From Ascaris suum (taxonomy: Eukaryota > Nematoda > Chromadorea > Rhabditida > Ascarididae), in NCBI GenBank assembly GCA_013433145.1, contig CM024172.1, positions 4,783,213 to 4,847,212 on the forward strand: a stretch of DNA of 64,000 nucleotides, read 5' to 3'. The notes under the pieces were generated by a model, which worked only from the letters and a program-made list of their open reading frames with translations, was not told where the DNA came from and made no database searches. Of this stretch, positions 1 to 13,229 are shown in pieces. Position 1 is the stretch's first letter. Every line of letters begins with the position of its first letter. Position numbers and translations under genes: made by a program.

Positions 1-3000
1 AGACTATCCCTATGTAGTAATAGGTAAGCCCAGCCGGCTCCAGGCAGCGACTGGGAAGCAAGACCGGATTTGACCAAGATCTGCGGTTGTGTACTGCATC
101 AACAGATGTTTATTTAGCAATTTTCGCGTTCTGTACATTTTCTTCTCGTCATTTCTCGCTCCCACTAACGTATTGGTCAGTTTTCGTTGCAAAGCGGTTC
201 TGTTCTCAAGTGCGCGCAACGTTTTTTTCGTTGGCCTGCTAATTGTTCATCTCATACTTGAGGTCGCATAATTTCTTGAAATTCTGAAATTCGATCATAG
301 ACCAAACTGATTTTCCGGGAAGGGAAGGGGTAACAGACGAAGGGATTTTTGTTGATGATTTATTTTTAAAAGGAGCACTTACAGGAGGAACGGGAATACC
401 TAAGCTTATTTCAGCGAAGAAGGGATTTGACAACGGTAAAGTGCTCTGGGCAACAGGCCCATTACAAATGTTAGTTAGGTGGGATGGTTATTGAAATGCC
501 ACTTGCGATTCTTGAACACATGAAACGGCAGTTATCGTAGTTCCTGGTATTCAATATGTCCATGTAATGGACATAAATAGCGCATATTATGTTATAAAAA
601 AGGAGGACTGATGGCACAGGTTTCGCATCCTTTTCTTCGCTAGCAGCAGCAAAACTATCCACTTTTTAATTAACTCTCCAAAAGCCTAATTTCCAAGAAA
701 TTGTCATTTTTTTCGTTGAACTTTTTTCATCAAAGTATTCGTCGTTGAAATTTGAAAAGTTTGTTGAGCCAAGCACCGAATGGGGAGTTTCGAGTTCCCT
801 TACAGACGCTCAGTTCAAATGCAGTTGTGTATCATTTATATTAGCTAAATGAATTCATTGTAGTTAGGGGTTGTCAATGAAACTGTTACTGTTCGTAGCA
901 CACTAGCGCCTCCTTGTTCACCTTTTTCTCTCACAGTGATTCTGTTAGATCATCGAATCAAAGCACGATGAGTTCAATAATTGTTGTTGTTCTTATCAAG
1001 CAAAGATCACTCGTTATCAAGTTCGTATAAAAGAGCATTATTATGGTGTTGTCGTGGTCGATCATTGAGTATTGCGTTGATACAGTATCACCTGTTGAGG
1101 GAACAGCGATCAAAGCCTGAACAACATTAAGAGCAGCAGGTTACGCAGTGCAGCGAAAATCTTCATATCTTTGCACTTTGCGAACTTTGTGCGCTCACTC
1201 TTCGTCGCAGAAAATTCCAATTGATATAACGTAGGAATATGCTTCAATTCGGAGCAAGGAACTCATATTTTAAAAAAAAAGCGCGGAATATTGAAGAATT
1301 CGGCCGAGTATAACAACTCCGGAATGGAATTTTTTTTTTTTTTTTTGAAAAAAATGCATGTCCCTTCAGCTGTAGTTATTTTGCGCATTGTATTACTCAG
1401 CATTCAACGCTCACTATTTATATGCACTTTGAAATGCTGTCACTATTTATATGATCATCGACTAAGAGCGAGCGTTGATGAATCCTGCTATTCTGACACA
1501 GGTACGATTCGACAGCATTTCAAAGTGCTGTCACCTGATCGAATGGTGAAAAAATTGATGGTTGCATCAATATGCGCTCTCTTGTAATAGAACTTCTGGC
1601 AACAGCGAGACTATGAATGTTCCCTTTCGTTTGGCAGTTCTCAATTTGAAGCAGAAAGCGAGTGGCAGATGAACTGCTTCTGCCTCGTACCATTCAATCA
1701 CTGTGCATGCAATCCGTCCTCCTCTTTTCCAGAGTGAGCTACTAATTCCCATTCCTATATGCATTGTGTCTATCTCGCTCAGCACTGCAGTGCTTCGACG
1801 CGTTCCTGGGAGTCGAAGATTCGGCATCCTAGCCAATGAGGTTTGAACCGAGGCAGGGGCGTTTCGTTCTGCTCCTTCGCGCTATATGCGTGAGTAATCT
1901 TGTTTGAAATGTGCTCCAGTCTGTATCACCAGCAGTCAACAGACTGCTAGTGACTTATGACAATGTAGATGGGGGAACACCTTGTTCCAATGAGAGGAGG
2001 ACATTCTATTGCCCGAAGCACTGATTCTGTAACTTTCATTCCGATCACTTGGAAACATCCACTGGAAGCATTCCGAGAAACGGCGAAATTCCGCCTTACC
2101 AGAAGCGCTATCACAACTGTGCATATATGAAGCGCATAGAGTTCAAGTTTTTCGAATAACAAGGACACGTGCTTTCGATGCATTCAATTGTTGCAAGCCC
2201 AAGAGCCATGTAAACTGACGTAGTTGAGGCCTTAAACTCTGTTTCTTTGAAGGGGATAAATTGTTAGTACGGCCGTCAGCTACCACAGGAATACTTTAAT
2301 GCTGGTGTCACTGATCAACATTGACGATGGGTGCTCTAGCTTCATTAAAACCTCGTTGTCGCCGAATTCATGCTGCTTTAAAGCGCATCTGCATATCTGT
2401 GAAAAATTTGGAGGCTTCAATTTTGCCTTATGTAGGTTTTCATCGATAACTCGTGAACTCCATGAATTCACTTTGTTGGCGTCAATCACATAAACTGGTA
2501 CTTGAAAGGGAGTTAATTCAACAGGATAATAATTCCTTTCCTTGTAACCCTGCTTGTGACAAAATTTTTCTAGTTTTAGTGCATTTTTCGCCAAAATTTC
2601 TTCAGGCACTTTCTATACTCTTCATGTACCGTGTATATGGGCGTTGAACAGCGTTCCTGATGCTCCCTGATACTTCAAGTGAACATGCATTGAAAATATT
2701 TTCTATTTCAGGAGATTTATGCTTTAGACATTTCTTTCTTTAATGGTACTGCAAATGCTAACGCGCATACCCAATGCACAAAGTATAAATCTGCCGTTTG
2801 CCGGCGTTGAATTACTCAATATAAGAAGCAAAAGTTGATATACTAAGTGAATTGAGACTTGTGAGTAGAATTTTGACTTGTTGGGATTGCGCAAGTGCCA
2901 TTCCTGTACCGAATTTCTTGCAAATGGATTTTAGAAGGCATAAATTTCGAAATAAAACGAAAAGAATATGATTATTTCTTTGAACGGGGTGATGGTACTT

Positions 3001-6000
3001 GGCATGCACTGCAGGCAGCGGTATATTTTGAGACGTTGACGCCAAAAGTGGAAGAGTGCGTCCAACCCTCGCACACGCTTTCTAAATAAATTGAGGTGAA
3101 CCAATTGCTGCTGGAGGTCTTGGAGACAACTTTGTCGATAGCGGTTAACCACTTTGTCAAGCATTCTGAATCGGCAACAGAACTGGGTACGTTCTTTGAA
3201 GTACCTAAGAACCTTAAGCGCCTGTCTACGAGCGAAACTTGTACATGATAAGAGAACGTGACATTTAACTACGTCTCCAACGCTTTTGTAGTGCTTACTT
3301 CGTTGAACACGAAAAAAAAATTGTTGCATATAGACAGATCATTCGCATTTGAAATTAGATACATTAAGTGGCACGATCTGTTTTAATTTTTAGGATCACA
3401 GCGTTGACTTCTCTCGATATTTTCGAGTCACGTAACAATAACTGACTCGTGGGAGTACACATTCGAGAAGTGTGTGCAATGCGGTGCACACTATATCACC
3501 ACACATTTCGCAAGTGAACATGATGGACATGTGGGTTTCAGTAAGCTAGGAAGGACTCTTTTCCTTCCGATCGCTTTATTACCACAGAAAGATCCCTGTT
3601 TTTTCGCAGTGGTGCTGTTTTTGTGGCGTACGGCGACGAATTGAAGAAAACTCTTGCTGGATTTCTTCAGACAAGTCTTTGTGGCTACAAGTGAATATCC
3701 ATGAAATTGAAAATAAGAAACTGCTGCAGAGTTTCTATATCCGTGGAATTGGAAAAATAAGAAGATGAAAACACACGTTTATGCGTCTTAGACAGCACAT
3801 GGATAACTTTTTAAAGGATCCAATATATCATTGCCACATTTACACCGTGACGAAATAGTTCAGTTTCACTTTAACCAATGAACACTTTTTGTTGGCAGAC
3901 TGGCATTCTTGCGGCAATTTTTGTTTTCTTATGCACATCAGGTGCATTATTTTTCTGTCCATCGCCGTAAAACACAAGTACGGCAGAACGCTCAAGCAAA
4001 GGAGGTGCGAACTTCAATTATTTTTTGGCTTTAAGTAAAATTGACGCTTTCTCATACATAGCTAGGCGCACCGAGAAGTTCTTTTTTTTTCTGCCTGATT
4101 TTATATGCCACTGAGAAGGCAACTGCACTGTTCTGTCTACGTTCTATGAAAGAAGAGAAATGCCTCAGCTCAAAGAAGGCAAATTTTCTCAAAGATTTCG
4201 AAGATCGTTTCCGAGAAAATGCGATTTTTGAATGCCGCCGACCGATTAGTGAAAATATGGTAAAACTGATGCTGAGAGTTGCGAGCTCTTTAACGCTTCA
4301 TTTGGAAACGGTGTTGAGGGAGTTCCAAATAGCGTATTTGATATGTGTTACTTTCCCGCTGCATGCCTTCCCTTAAGAGACGAGTATTCGTGAAACGCTT
4401 CCATGTTCAAGAAGGTGCATTTGTACTAAAACGTTATGAATAAAATGGAAAGTCATTGCTGAAAGGCAGAAACATCGGACGGTCTACGACTGTAGCTGAC
4501 AGACCTCATCGAACTCGTATCGAAACTCCGGCTCACGCTCAGGTAAGACCTATAATCACATAAGAATAGTGACTTTTTTAAATGTGAAAAGCATATACCA
4601 AGAAAAAAGGAGCTGAAAAAGGATAACTACATTATATCACTGGGAACCAAAAAACGATTCAGTGGTCGCTGAAAGTGGTACGCCATTATCTTTTGATTTG
4701 TTATTAAGTGAAACATTGGTACCTTCATTACGCCCTTGGCGATGATCGTTTAAATAAGCGGCAGAACTAATGTATATCAGAAGAAAATTCTGTGGAGGAC
4801 ATCCGGAAACCTCGAGGACATGGTTTGCAGATGGGGTGAGGATCTCAACCCTTACCCGCTCTCTTCCTTCCAGAACATCAGAGCGTCGTTTAGGATCAGG
4901 CTGCTCCAGCGAGGTCAGCTTCTACACAAAATTTGTAGAGGACGGCTAAACTCAATACGGTGCTTTTGTGTTCAAAAGAAGGGCTATGACAATTCGTCTG
5001 CGAAGCAGTTAATGAGGCAAGTTTGCGACGCATTTCCACTCCGACGGAACGCTGCGAAAACTTCAGATTTTCTAAGCTAAGCGTTTTACGCTTAAAAACA
5101 GACAGAAAATGACGACCATGGCTGGTCGATGATGCCGGAAAGGAGTTGAGCAAACTCTCCTTTAGAGAGGGTAAACGGGTTGCATAGCTGAAGCAATACA
5201 GGAATGATACTTTCCAACATATTGCGATGAAGCACACGGTAATGGATTTCAAGGGTGACTGGAATGTCTCGTCATGTGTGCAACGTCACAGATGCTATGA
5301 TACGCATTCTTGCCAGGATCGGAAAGTGTCGACAATTCAGCATTAATATTTCGCTTAAGGCATTTCCTATAGAGTATACATCGTCTATCCGTTGCCATCT
5401 TATGACGACCTGTGAGAAACGTGGGATAAATGAGGCTGGCATACCTTTTATTGCGTTCATCGGTATCACGGAGAAGTATCTCATTACCTCCTTCAGTGCT
5501 GCTGAAGGATGCATGCGAATCGCCCACATCAATGTCGTCGTCTTTGACAACCACGTAATATGCAGTCAGTAATGCGCAGTTGTTTGCCGCTATTGTTGTC
5601 ACAGAAAACAACGGCTGCAGATGCGCGAAAAATGCAGATATTGCAGAAACTGGAAAAAAATTCAGTTACGACCCGCTGACACCATGGGACGTTAGTTTTC
5701 CTCTTCAAAGGGATGAAAAAGCAAGGAACGGTTGTTTCTTATTCACACTTAATGCGCGCGACAATGTTTGACGAAAAAACCGAAGAAGGCAGTGCTGCCA
5801 TTCTGCCATAAGAAGACCATGATGCCAGCGACAGGACTGGAAAAAGATTCTGGGATCAATAGGAGCATCTACGGAAGATGCTTTCCGCTCTGGTCTCAAG
5901 GCCATACGCCTCAGCGCTCTGAGAATCGCATCATCCCAGCTATAAGCATGTACTCACGACTGCAGTACTCTTCCACTCAGCGTAACAGTGATGACCTCTC

Positions 6001-6215
6001 TCTCAAGAGCCCTAAGCACAATTTCACACCCCACCACACTCTATTCTATAGTAATCGGCCCGCTTAGCATAAGCATAGGATCCTGGAGTTGCGGACGGTG
6101 TTCTGTCAGTGGAGAAATGTTTTAGTCTCTTTCCCGAATTCCACGGTAGTTATGGCAGGAATTAGCTGCAGCTAAGGAATTCACACCTGGAGCGAACTGC
6201 GGACAGACAGACTCA
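1..6215. other. Intergenic region, no gene resolved
   Basis: About 6.2 kb to the right-hand end of the GPCR gene. Open frames of 90-132 codons occur on both strands (for example 2931-3329 minus and 5249-5611 minus), but none has a recognisable domain and none could be joined to others by phase-matched splice sites. One exact inverted repeat near 1.42-1.53 kb is listed separately. Small exons could still be hidden here. Confidence 0.5.
1424..1528. repeat. 18-bp perfect inverted repeat (snap-back)
   Basis: The arm GCACTTTGAAATGCTGTC at 1424-1441 is matched by its exact reverse complement at 1511-1528, leaving a 69-bp spacer. A 14-bp direct repeat (TCACTATTTATATG) flanks the left arm at 1411-1424 and again at 1440-1453. 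The layout suits a small non-autonomous foldback/MITE-like remnant. No target-site duplication could be assigned. Confidence 0.6.
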
Positions 6216-9200
6216 AAAATTGCGCAGAGAAGTGATGATGACGGTTTCAAACATCAGATATTCCTTGGGGATTTCTAGAAATTGGATTGCGTCTGCAATT
6301 TTCTTCCTGCAGTAGACCAAACATGAGAAATCTGTAAATTGGTGACTTCGATGAGAAATTTTCCAACCATGAGGCTTTCCAATAAAAGTACAAAAACAGT
6401 TCTCGAGCCAAAGGCGTGAATACCAATGCTTATCGATGAAAACGCCAGAATTGAGCAAAGCTTCCTTGAGACTGCGATTATAGAATAACCTACGAAGCGA
6501 ACTATCGTTGAATTGGTTCACAGCGAGTGAAACTGCAGTGAAAATAGCCGTTGGGATTTGAGTGACGAGGAAAGCAAATGTTACGGCAGTGATAAGGATT
6601 CGCGACTGGTCACGTGGTGTGCGGCCAAAACGGTTGCTGGAACAATTTTAGCGTTTAACAGAGCGATAAATAGAAATTATGCTTAAAAGCAGTGCAGTTA
6701 TTTCTTCCCACGCTCAGCTCTACAAGTTCAACATGAGGCTTTATGAAAGAAAACAACATATAGTTTTTTTTTTTCGAATATTACAGGACAAAAAGAGGCA
6801 ACGAATGGGATTTCGACATGTTGGTTATGAATGAATGAGATTTTTTTGGCACAACTTAAGTACAGCAAGCGATGAAACAAATAAAGAGCTTTTCAGTGCA
6901 CCTGAAATGTTACCTAACACTTCAAATTAGGAATACATGAGGGAAATTCAACGATCTGGGGATTGAACGCGCTTACTGAGTATCGTCGAAATCAATAACA
7001 GGTTCTCGAATAAACGCGATATGCAGCACGATGAGCAAGAAACCGGGTAAAATAAGCTGGAATAGGAATTCTGCCAGTGGTAGGGCAATCTTCCAGAAAC
7101 GACGATTGAGTACCGTTAAAAGCGCACCATCCGTAACCATACACCGGCTGGCCCAGTACGGACCCGGCTGCGTATCTGGATAAAAGTGGTATTCATAAAG
7201 ACCGCAGCGCTGTTTGACAAGCACTTAGAAGGTTTTAATAAATCATGCAATTAAGTGAATTTTTAAAACAACATAATGTGGGAAAGGTGCTCCCGCTACT
7301 TATTTATAGGAAATAACAGTAAAAGGCAATGCGGCTGCCATTATCGATAAATGCTTCTCAAACTCGTTGTAGCAGCCCACTGCACTTAACCATGTTCCAC
7401 TACCTGAGCATATAAATCTACTTAGGTAGAAAGAAGTGAAGGATTAAATTAAATTTTCTATCCAATTAGTGGTCATTTTAGCATATCGTTCAGAGCCCAT
7501 TTACCTAAACTCGACATTGAACATGCAGTAAATGCCTCAAGATGAAGAAATGTTTCTTTGAAGCACAAAGATTCAAATTTACAGCCATTCCACCTTTACA
7601 GCGCTGTCGAACATGCTCGACATCCATGCCTGAATTCGATGTGAATTTGCCAATTTTTTGTTCGTTTTAAATTTCTGCTCAAACTATTGGATTATGGACA
7701 TGGCTGTTGCGGTTTACACGTTGAATTGAAATAATGTAAGATTACCAAGCAATAATTATTGCCTCTGCGGCTATAATCAAAAGAAATATGAAACGGTGTG
7801 GAAGGATCCTCACCGAGGCAAAACTGATAGACATCACTTCCATGCTCAAAGAATCTTAGCACTCCAAGCGACACACAAACGAATATTATTGTCCATATTG
7901 CCCTCGAGAAACGTTCAATCGTACGGAGTTTCAGTGCACTCCGATGGTATTGGGTGAGAAACCTGGTAAATTATTACCCCTCTTGTAATTACAGTCACGC
8001 ACATCTGCAGCAAGCATAATGTTATAAAATTTGCTTTGATTCGCGTTGCTGTGTTCTACTTACGTTAGGCGGATAGGAGAATAAATTACCTCCATATCAG
8101 TCACGTTGATATGCTTAGGAATGTGCCGAAATGTGAATATAAAATGATTTATTTTATTTTATTTACTTATTCGTTTTTCCATTCTGTCATCTGCTGCTGT
8201 TTCTCTTAGTTTGGCAGCAAAAATACGGATTTGTTGCGATCTTCCGTTTCACTATAAAGGCATAATAAATTGACGCTAGAATGCAGAAAACATCAAAAGG
8301 AGAAACTGAATGAGGCAAATAGGGTTCTGATTTCCTTTGATTTAGATATCTGTGTTTGTTTCTCCATAATGTGTCAGAAGCAGTTTTCACTGCTTCGCAT
8401 ATCTAAGTTGATGTGACATATACGTTAAAAACGTCCCTTCATCTCTTAGGATTCATGAGAGTCGGTGGGTACCCTCTATGACGTTACAGTCCACAAAAAC
8501 AACAACCTCTGTTGTCGGAGTAGGGAATGAGGCAGTATAAGATAAATAATAGCTCTATGTTAGGAATTTGACGAAGTGAAAATTCGATGTTGTTAACGAA
8601 TGATCTATTGTGAACAAATGATCTCAGTCACCGTGTTGATCTTCATTATTTAACAGCTTGTTTTGCTGAAACTTGTGTTGACCTTGATGTTGATCTTTCC
8701 TCACGTGGATTCATGACTTCCCTTAGGAACTGTAGCCGGGGACATAAATACGCTACGGTCTTGCTTCCTAATCAATGTATGCTTCTTATCGTCTCGTGGC
8801 GTATTTGCTCGATACAGACAAACTCGTTGCTTCGATGAGGTTCTTTATACGCCACAGCGGTGTCGCACATACCATCTTAGACCAAATCCTTGTACTGAAC
8901 TGCAGTCATCAATTTCTATCAATAGATATATTTATAGTAAGAGTTGTACTGAAAAGGATAAGAAACTGTAAAGGAAGCAAGCAGCGAACCTGCCACCTCC
9001 AAGTAGCACGTTGAAGAGGGTCATCATCGTGTCAACTGTATTCGGTACAGCCTCCATCGTCGTTCGAAAAATATGACACATAGCGATCGACTGATTGAAG
9101 CTCCTCAAATGTAGCTGTGTAAAACAATCTCCACCTGTTTGCGCGACGGGTTATCACAAAGCACTTTTTTTAAATCGCTGTGACCCCTGTACAAGCTGAA

Positions 9201-10509
9201 TGAAAACTAGCAACGGAAATTTATCTCTTCACCAGTAAATGTCTTTTTGTGTTCGGAACTCACCCTCATTGAAGTAAGTCCTACAAATAGCGAAAGATTA
9301 GCGTTCCTGAGTGCACAGCTTCGAAGCAAAAGATTCCACGCGTCATATAAGAAGTTTGTGCTTTAATTGACGAGAAGGAGATACTGATAGGTGATTTTAT
9401 GGCAGTGGAGCACTATAACAATAGAACTTCGAGCAACATGGACGTGCAGTTAGAATGCGAGATGATTTACCTTGTTCCATCACCAATGATGTAATACCAA
9501 ACGGAGAACGGCAATGGTGATAATAGGCTAACCCAACCGCAAAATGAGAGAAGCCAAATCATCTGATAGAGGGGGTTTGGCTGAAACAAATTCATAAACA
9601 CGAATGAAATAGTATCCTGGTAGAGTATAAGGGTCTACAGCTGGCACCGATCACACGCAATAAAGTGTTGTTGGTGGGGTCGAATCAAGTATGTGAGAGT
9701 TCATCAAATGTTGCAACATTCATTTGATTTGGTATTAAGAAGGTAGCATTTTAAAGCGACTAAATGCCAAACATCAATGTAGTCTTAATTAGAGTCATCG
9801 GAACGCTTTCCTATTTAAGTGTGTTTCATATCTTCCTATGCAAATCAAAGAACACAAAACAGTACATTTGTCGTGTATTAGAGAAATTTTATAAATGTGC
9901 AGTGATGGGCGACCGGTTGTATTGAGGAATGTGCTTCGATTTTCCTTTTAAAAGATTAGTGGAGCGCACATTCCAATCGACTCATCAACTGAAGAGACAT
10001 CTAGTGAAATATGAAAATGCATAATGACTGCGCAAAAGGTAGCTTCAAGTTCATTTGCAGACGTTGAGTCATGTTTCAGATGGATTTACGCGTGAGGTGA
10101 AAAACGTTGTAACGTAAATAAGGCTAGAAGAGCACTTATCGAGCAGAAGAGGGGAAGATTAAAAAATTGCATGGCGACTATTTCTGTATTTTCCTAATCA
10201 CCGTGCATTTAAAGGATTTCGATGTTATAAAGATTTTTTTTGGTCGATATATTCCATATAATGAAGAGTCGAAGTACGCACATATCTGCGATCTCCCTCC
10301 CTCTTTTCACGTTTGCCCATTCCAAGGAGTACGGCGCAAAGCGGTGCGATCATTGTTATCACAAGCATAGGATAGGCAAAACCATAGACAACCATATGCG
10401 ACCAACTGTTGTTTATACGTCCGAACATGAAACCGACGTTCTCGGAAACTTTGCACTTTTTAGTTGGAAAGTCATAGAAGAAGCCATCACCGCAACAACA
10501 CTTCGAAGC
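6216..10509 (-). CDS. FMRFamide-receptor-like neuropeptide GPCR, divergent (partial model)
   Basis: Rhodopsin-class seven-helix receptor, expected at the plasma membrane of neurons or muscle and expected to bind a neuropeptide. Phase-consistent exons: 10282-10509, 9471-9580, 8990-9103, 7746-7962, 6977-7209, and one starting at 6636 and open to 6216. They encode a Cys-rich N-terminus and TM1, TM2, TM3 (Cys in SIAMCHIF), TM4 followed by RFFE (typical of nematode and insect FMRFamide/myosuppressin receptors), an extracellular loop with several Cys, TM5 ([16 protein letters not shown]) and TM6 ([20 protein letters not shown]). Oddities seen: the E/DRY position reads GRF, and TM2 lacks the usual Asp. 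The start exon and a convincing TM7 were not found; the frame ends near VYCRKK, which may be the end of TM7. Family assignment is by pattern only. Confidence 0.8.
8990..9103 (-). CDS. GPCR exon carrying TM3
   Basis: This exon decides the receptor's odd signature. Entering in phase 2 after the acceptor at 9104-9105, it reads [12 protein letters not shown] and on to NVLLGGG, and leaves in phase 2 through a GTTCGC donor. Joined to 7746-7962 it gives [11 protein letters not shown] where an E/DRYxAVCxP motif would normally sit. An alternative acceptor eight bases upstream (ACACAG) would break the phase with exon 9471-9580, so the downstream AG is preferred. Confidence 0.65.
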
Positions 10510-12704
10510 CTGAATATGATCCTCATCAAACAGGGCAATCACAGCTTAGAAATTTGAATTGCGCCATACCTACTTTGAATGTGGGCACATTGAATGTCAT
10601 CATTACATCGTTTTTTTGGTTTTTATTTTGGGAATCAATCTTCCTGAGCTGATGCATTTTTTGAAATAGAAAGAGGGCTGCTAAATTAATGTCAACCAAA
10701 ATAGCCAGTAAACAAATCAGAACCTCTCCTCAATGAAAAGGAGTTTGCTCATGAAAGCACCGCTGTGTTTGTGTGCATAAGATTTATTTTTATTTCCATA
10801 AGACATTTCTGAGGCAGCTTTTACACACGTTTCGTATTACGTCCTTTTCTTTCATGACTTCCTTCATTCCAAAAATATGCAGAAAAACAGCATGCGGCTT
10901 CAATTTTCTCTTGTGTTTTCCCGTCTGTGATCAAACTGACTGGCAATATTCTGACCACCTTTTATTCCACAATGCAATGCCACACAAAAATTTAATGCGC
11001 TTGTTCTTCTTGCTGCCATTGCAGCATACAGCATGCTTCAATCAAGATGGATCTGGTAGTTCATAACGTCTTCTGTTGCAGTGGGCAATTTAAAAGGTGC
11101 ATTGATATGTAGTCGTTTGTGCTTCAGAACGATCCTAAGGCACATGATTGCTGAAGTTATAAATAGTAGAACTGGTGGCGTATGAAAAACAAGATAGCAC
11201 TCGTAAAATTTTCACACGAATGCCCAGGAAAGGGACAGAAAGCGTTCAGTCGCACCGAACTATTCTCGCAGAGGAAATGTTCCAAGCAACTGAAGTGATT
11301 ATCACCTTCTGTTCAACCATAGTTAAGCACTAAGTTTGTGTCAAGACGAGTATGAATTGTATATAAACGTTTATTTACCCGCTGGTCGTCAGTTGCACAC
11401 TGGTCGGAGGGAAGAATCGATATATTAAGTATCGTCAGGTCTGCGTCCCCATCGATCGTGACTAGGAACATTGAACGTCACTGCCGACATACGTGAATGA
11501 AGATTTGCCTCAAATAATTCCTAGCATAGCTATTTGCAGCAAGATATGACGATCGCAGTGAAATTTGGAACATCTCAGTGTACGAGGGAAGCGTTAGGTC
11601 CAATAAGGAAATGCGTTATTATGGCATAAATATGTTATTTTAACACAAATAAGTCAGCATAACACAACGTTCAATGTGCGCAACACCTCCTGCCAACTCA
11701 GAGCAGCATACAGCAGCCAAATTATATCGCACAGAACGTGCTGAATGAATGGGCGCAATATCGGATGTTGAGTGCCCAATTTGTTGAAGAAACTTCTCAA
11801 AACATCAAATTATAGCCAAATATTTTCGGCGCAGCTGCATTCATGCTAGCGTACGCGAATCACAGCTTCGATCTTTGTTTCCGCGGTTTTTGTCGTTTTC
11901 TTCCTTGTGAATTTAAATCGAATGTAATCTTTAAACAACTGATAACGAACAATACGAATATATGATCCAGTATCTAAGTTGTCATCGGAAGATTTTAGTT
12001 GGAGGAACGGATAAGCAACGTTTTGTGCTGATTGCTGCCGATGTTCCGTAACAAACGATATGGTTCGTCTGAGGCACTTTATGAGTTCAGAAATGTGAAG
12101 AATTAAGCGGTTTAACGAGCTCGCGCATAACTACGCCTCAGAGGCATTTCGTGCTTCGAATTATGCCAGTATCGCCTCAAAGACTTAGTAATATCGATGG
12201 GGATACCAACGAATGTAGCGTAGTGTTTGCTCAACGAATTTCATTAGCATGATCCAGCGTCAATCCAGGACACACAACGCATATCCTTGCACGAGTATAC
12301 TTGAGGCAATTTAGTAACACGATCAGGAAACAGCTTCTAGCTTAGATTGTGAAGCCTGACGATCTTCGATATCAATCCAAACTAGCGGTAAGGGCGTACG
12401 CCTTTTGGCCAAAACAAACACATCGTAGGGAAAATGTTTGATATGGGGGCAGCACGCGTACCAAACCCTTGTGGTTGGATGATTAGAGTATTACCAGTAA
12501 CTTTCAGCAGTAGGTCTAGTTGAGACCAGGTTAACTGGAGCGCACAGTAGCTGGATGGAAACTCGCTAAATGGCACGAGCTTACCATCCTATACAACGTC
12601 AAAAATGCGACATCAGTCACTAAAAACATCACCATTAGTTAAAGGGTTTCTCAACGGTTCTTGCCGCTTCATTGCGCACCATTTGGCCATAACCATCTGT
12701 TAAT

Positions 12705-12757
12705 GCTCTTTCGCCGCATTTTTTTCCCCGCGAAAAAAAACCCATTGCGGAAAGAGC
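12705..12757. repeat. Foldback hairpin with facing T-tract and A-tract
   Basis: GCTCTTT at 12705-12711 faces its complement AAAGAGC at 12751-12757. Inside, CGCA/TGCG and a T7 tract opposite an A8 tract continue the pairing around a CCCCGCG loop, with a few bulged bases. The surrounding 12.64-12.97 kb stays open on the minus strand for 110 codons without a recognisable domain. I read this as a repeat element rather than a gene. Confidence 0.5.
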
Positions 12758-13128
12758 AAGTGCGTGCCTTTGATGATGTTCGTATGCGTCAATCTGCAAA
12801 GTGCCTCTTCTCATAACATAAAGTATTACGTAATTGAGTCTTACAGACATAATGTTTGATTTGGAAGGCTGGGAGGAGGGATCAACGGAAAACATTTGAA
12901 ACTTCGGGCCTCCATTTCGATGTAATCTTTCAGAAAATGCATCAACCATTATCATAGCAACAAACATTATGGTTTGAAACCATTATAGAATGAAGAATTA
13001 ATGGGTACGGACATATGAAGGTATGGCATTATCAGCAAACGATGTACGAGCAACAGCATTACATTCTCAAATGCAAAATTTAAGGCGTACATTCCATACC
13101 GTCCTCAGACTTGGGAAGGAAGGATTAT

Positions 13129-13229
13129 GAAACCATCTGGTGGGAAACCATCTGGTGGGCTGGTGGGGAAGGAAGGGGATTGGGGAAGGAAGGGGATTCG
13201 GGCAAAAATTTATGAAACCATCTGGTGGG
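13129..13229 (+). repeat. Short tandem repeats with G-quadruplex-type runs
   Basis: The 16-mer GAAACCATCTGGTGGG occurs at 13129-13144, 13144-13159 and 13214-13229. Between the copies a 17-bp unit (GGGGAAGGAAGGGGATT) is duplicated head to tail at 13165-13181 and 13182-13198, giving four GGGG runs with loops of 6, 3 and 6 bases. This fits the usual quadruplex pattern on the plus strand. Confidence 0.7.

Noticed and set aside
2931..3329. 132-codon minus-strand open frame rich in Arg, Leu and Gln
   Set aside because: Looks coding-like in composition, but no family, no splice partners and an overlapping frame of similar length.
5249..5611. 120-codon minus-strand frame with overlapping plus-strand frames
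   Set aside because: Open in several frames at once and without motifs; may be an old repeat but not supportable as a gene.
10509..10620. Start exon for the GPCR at ATGATGACATTC near 10.6 kb
   Set aside because: It would require a 25-base intron, which is too short to splice.
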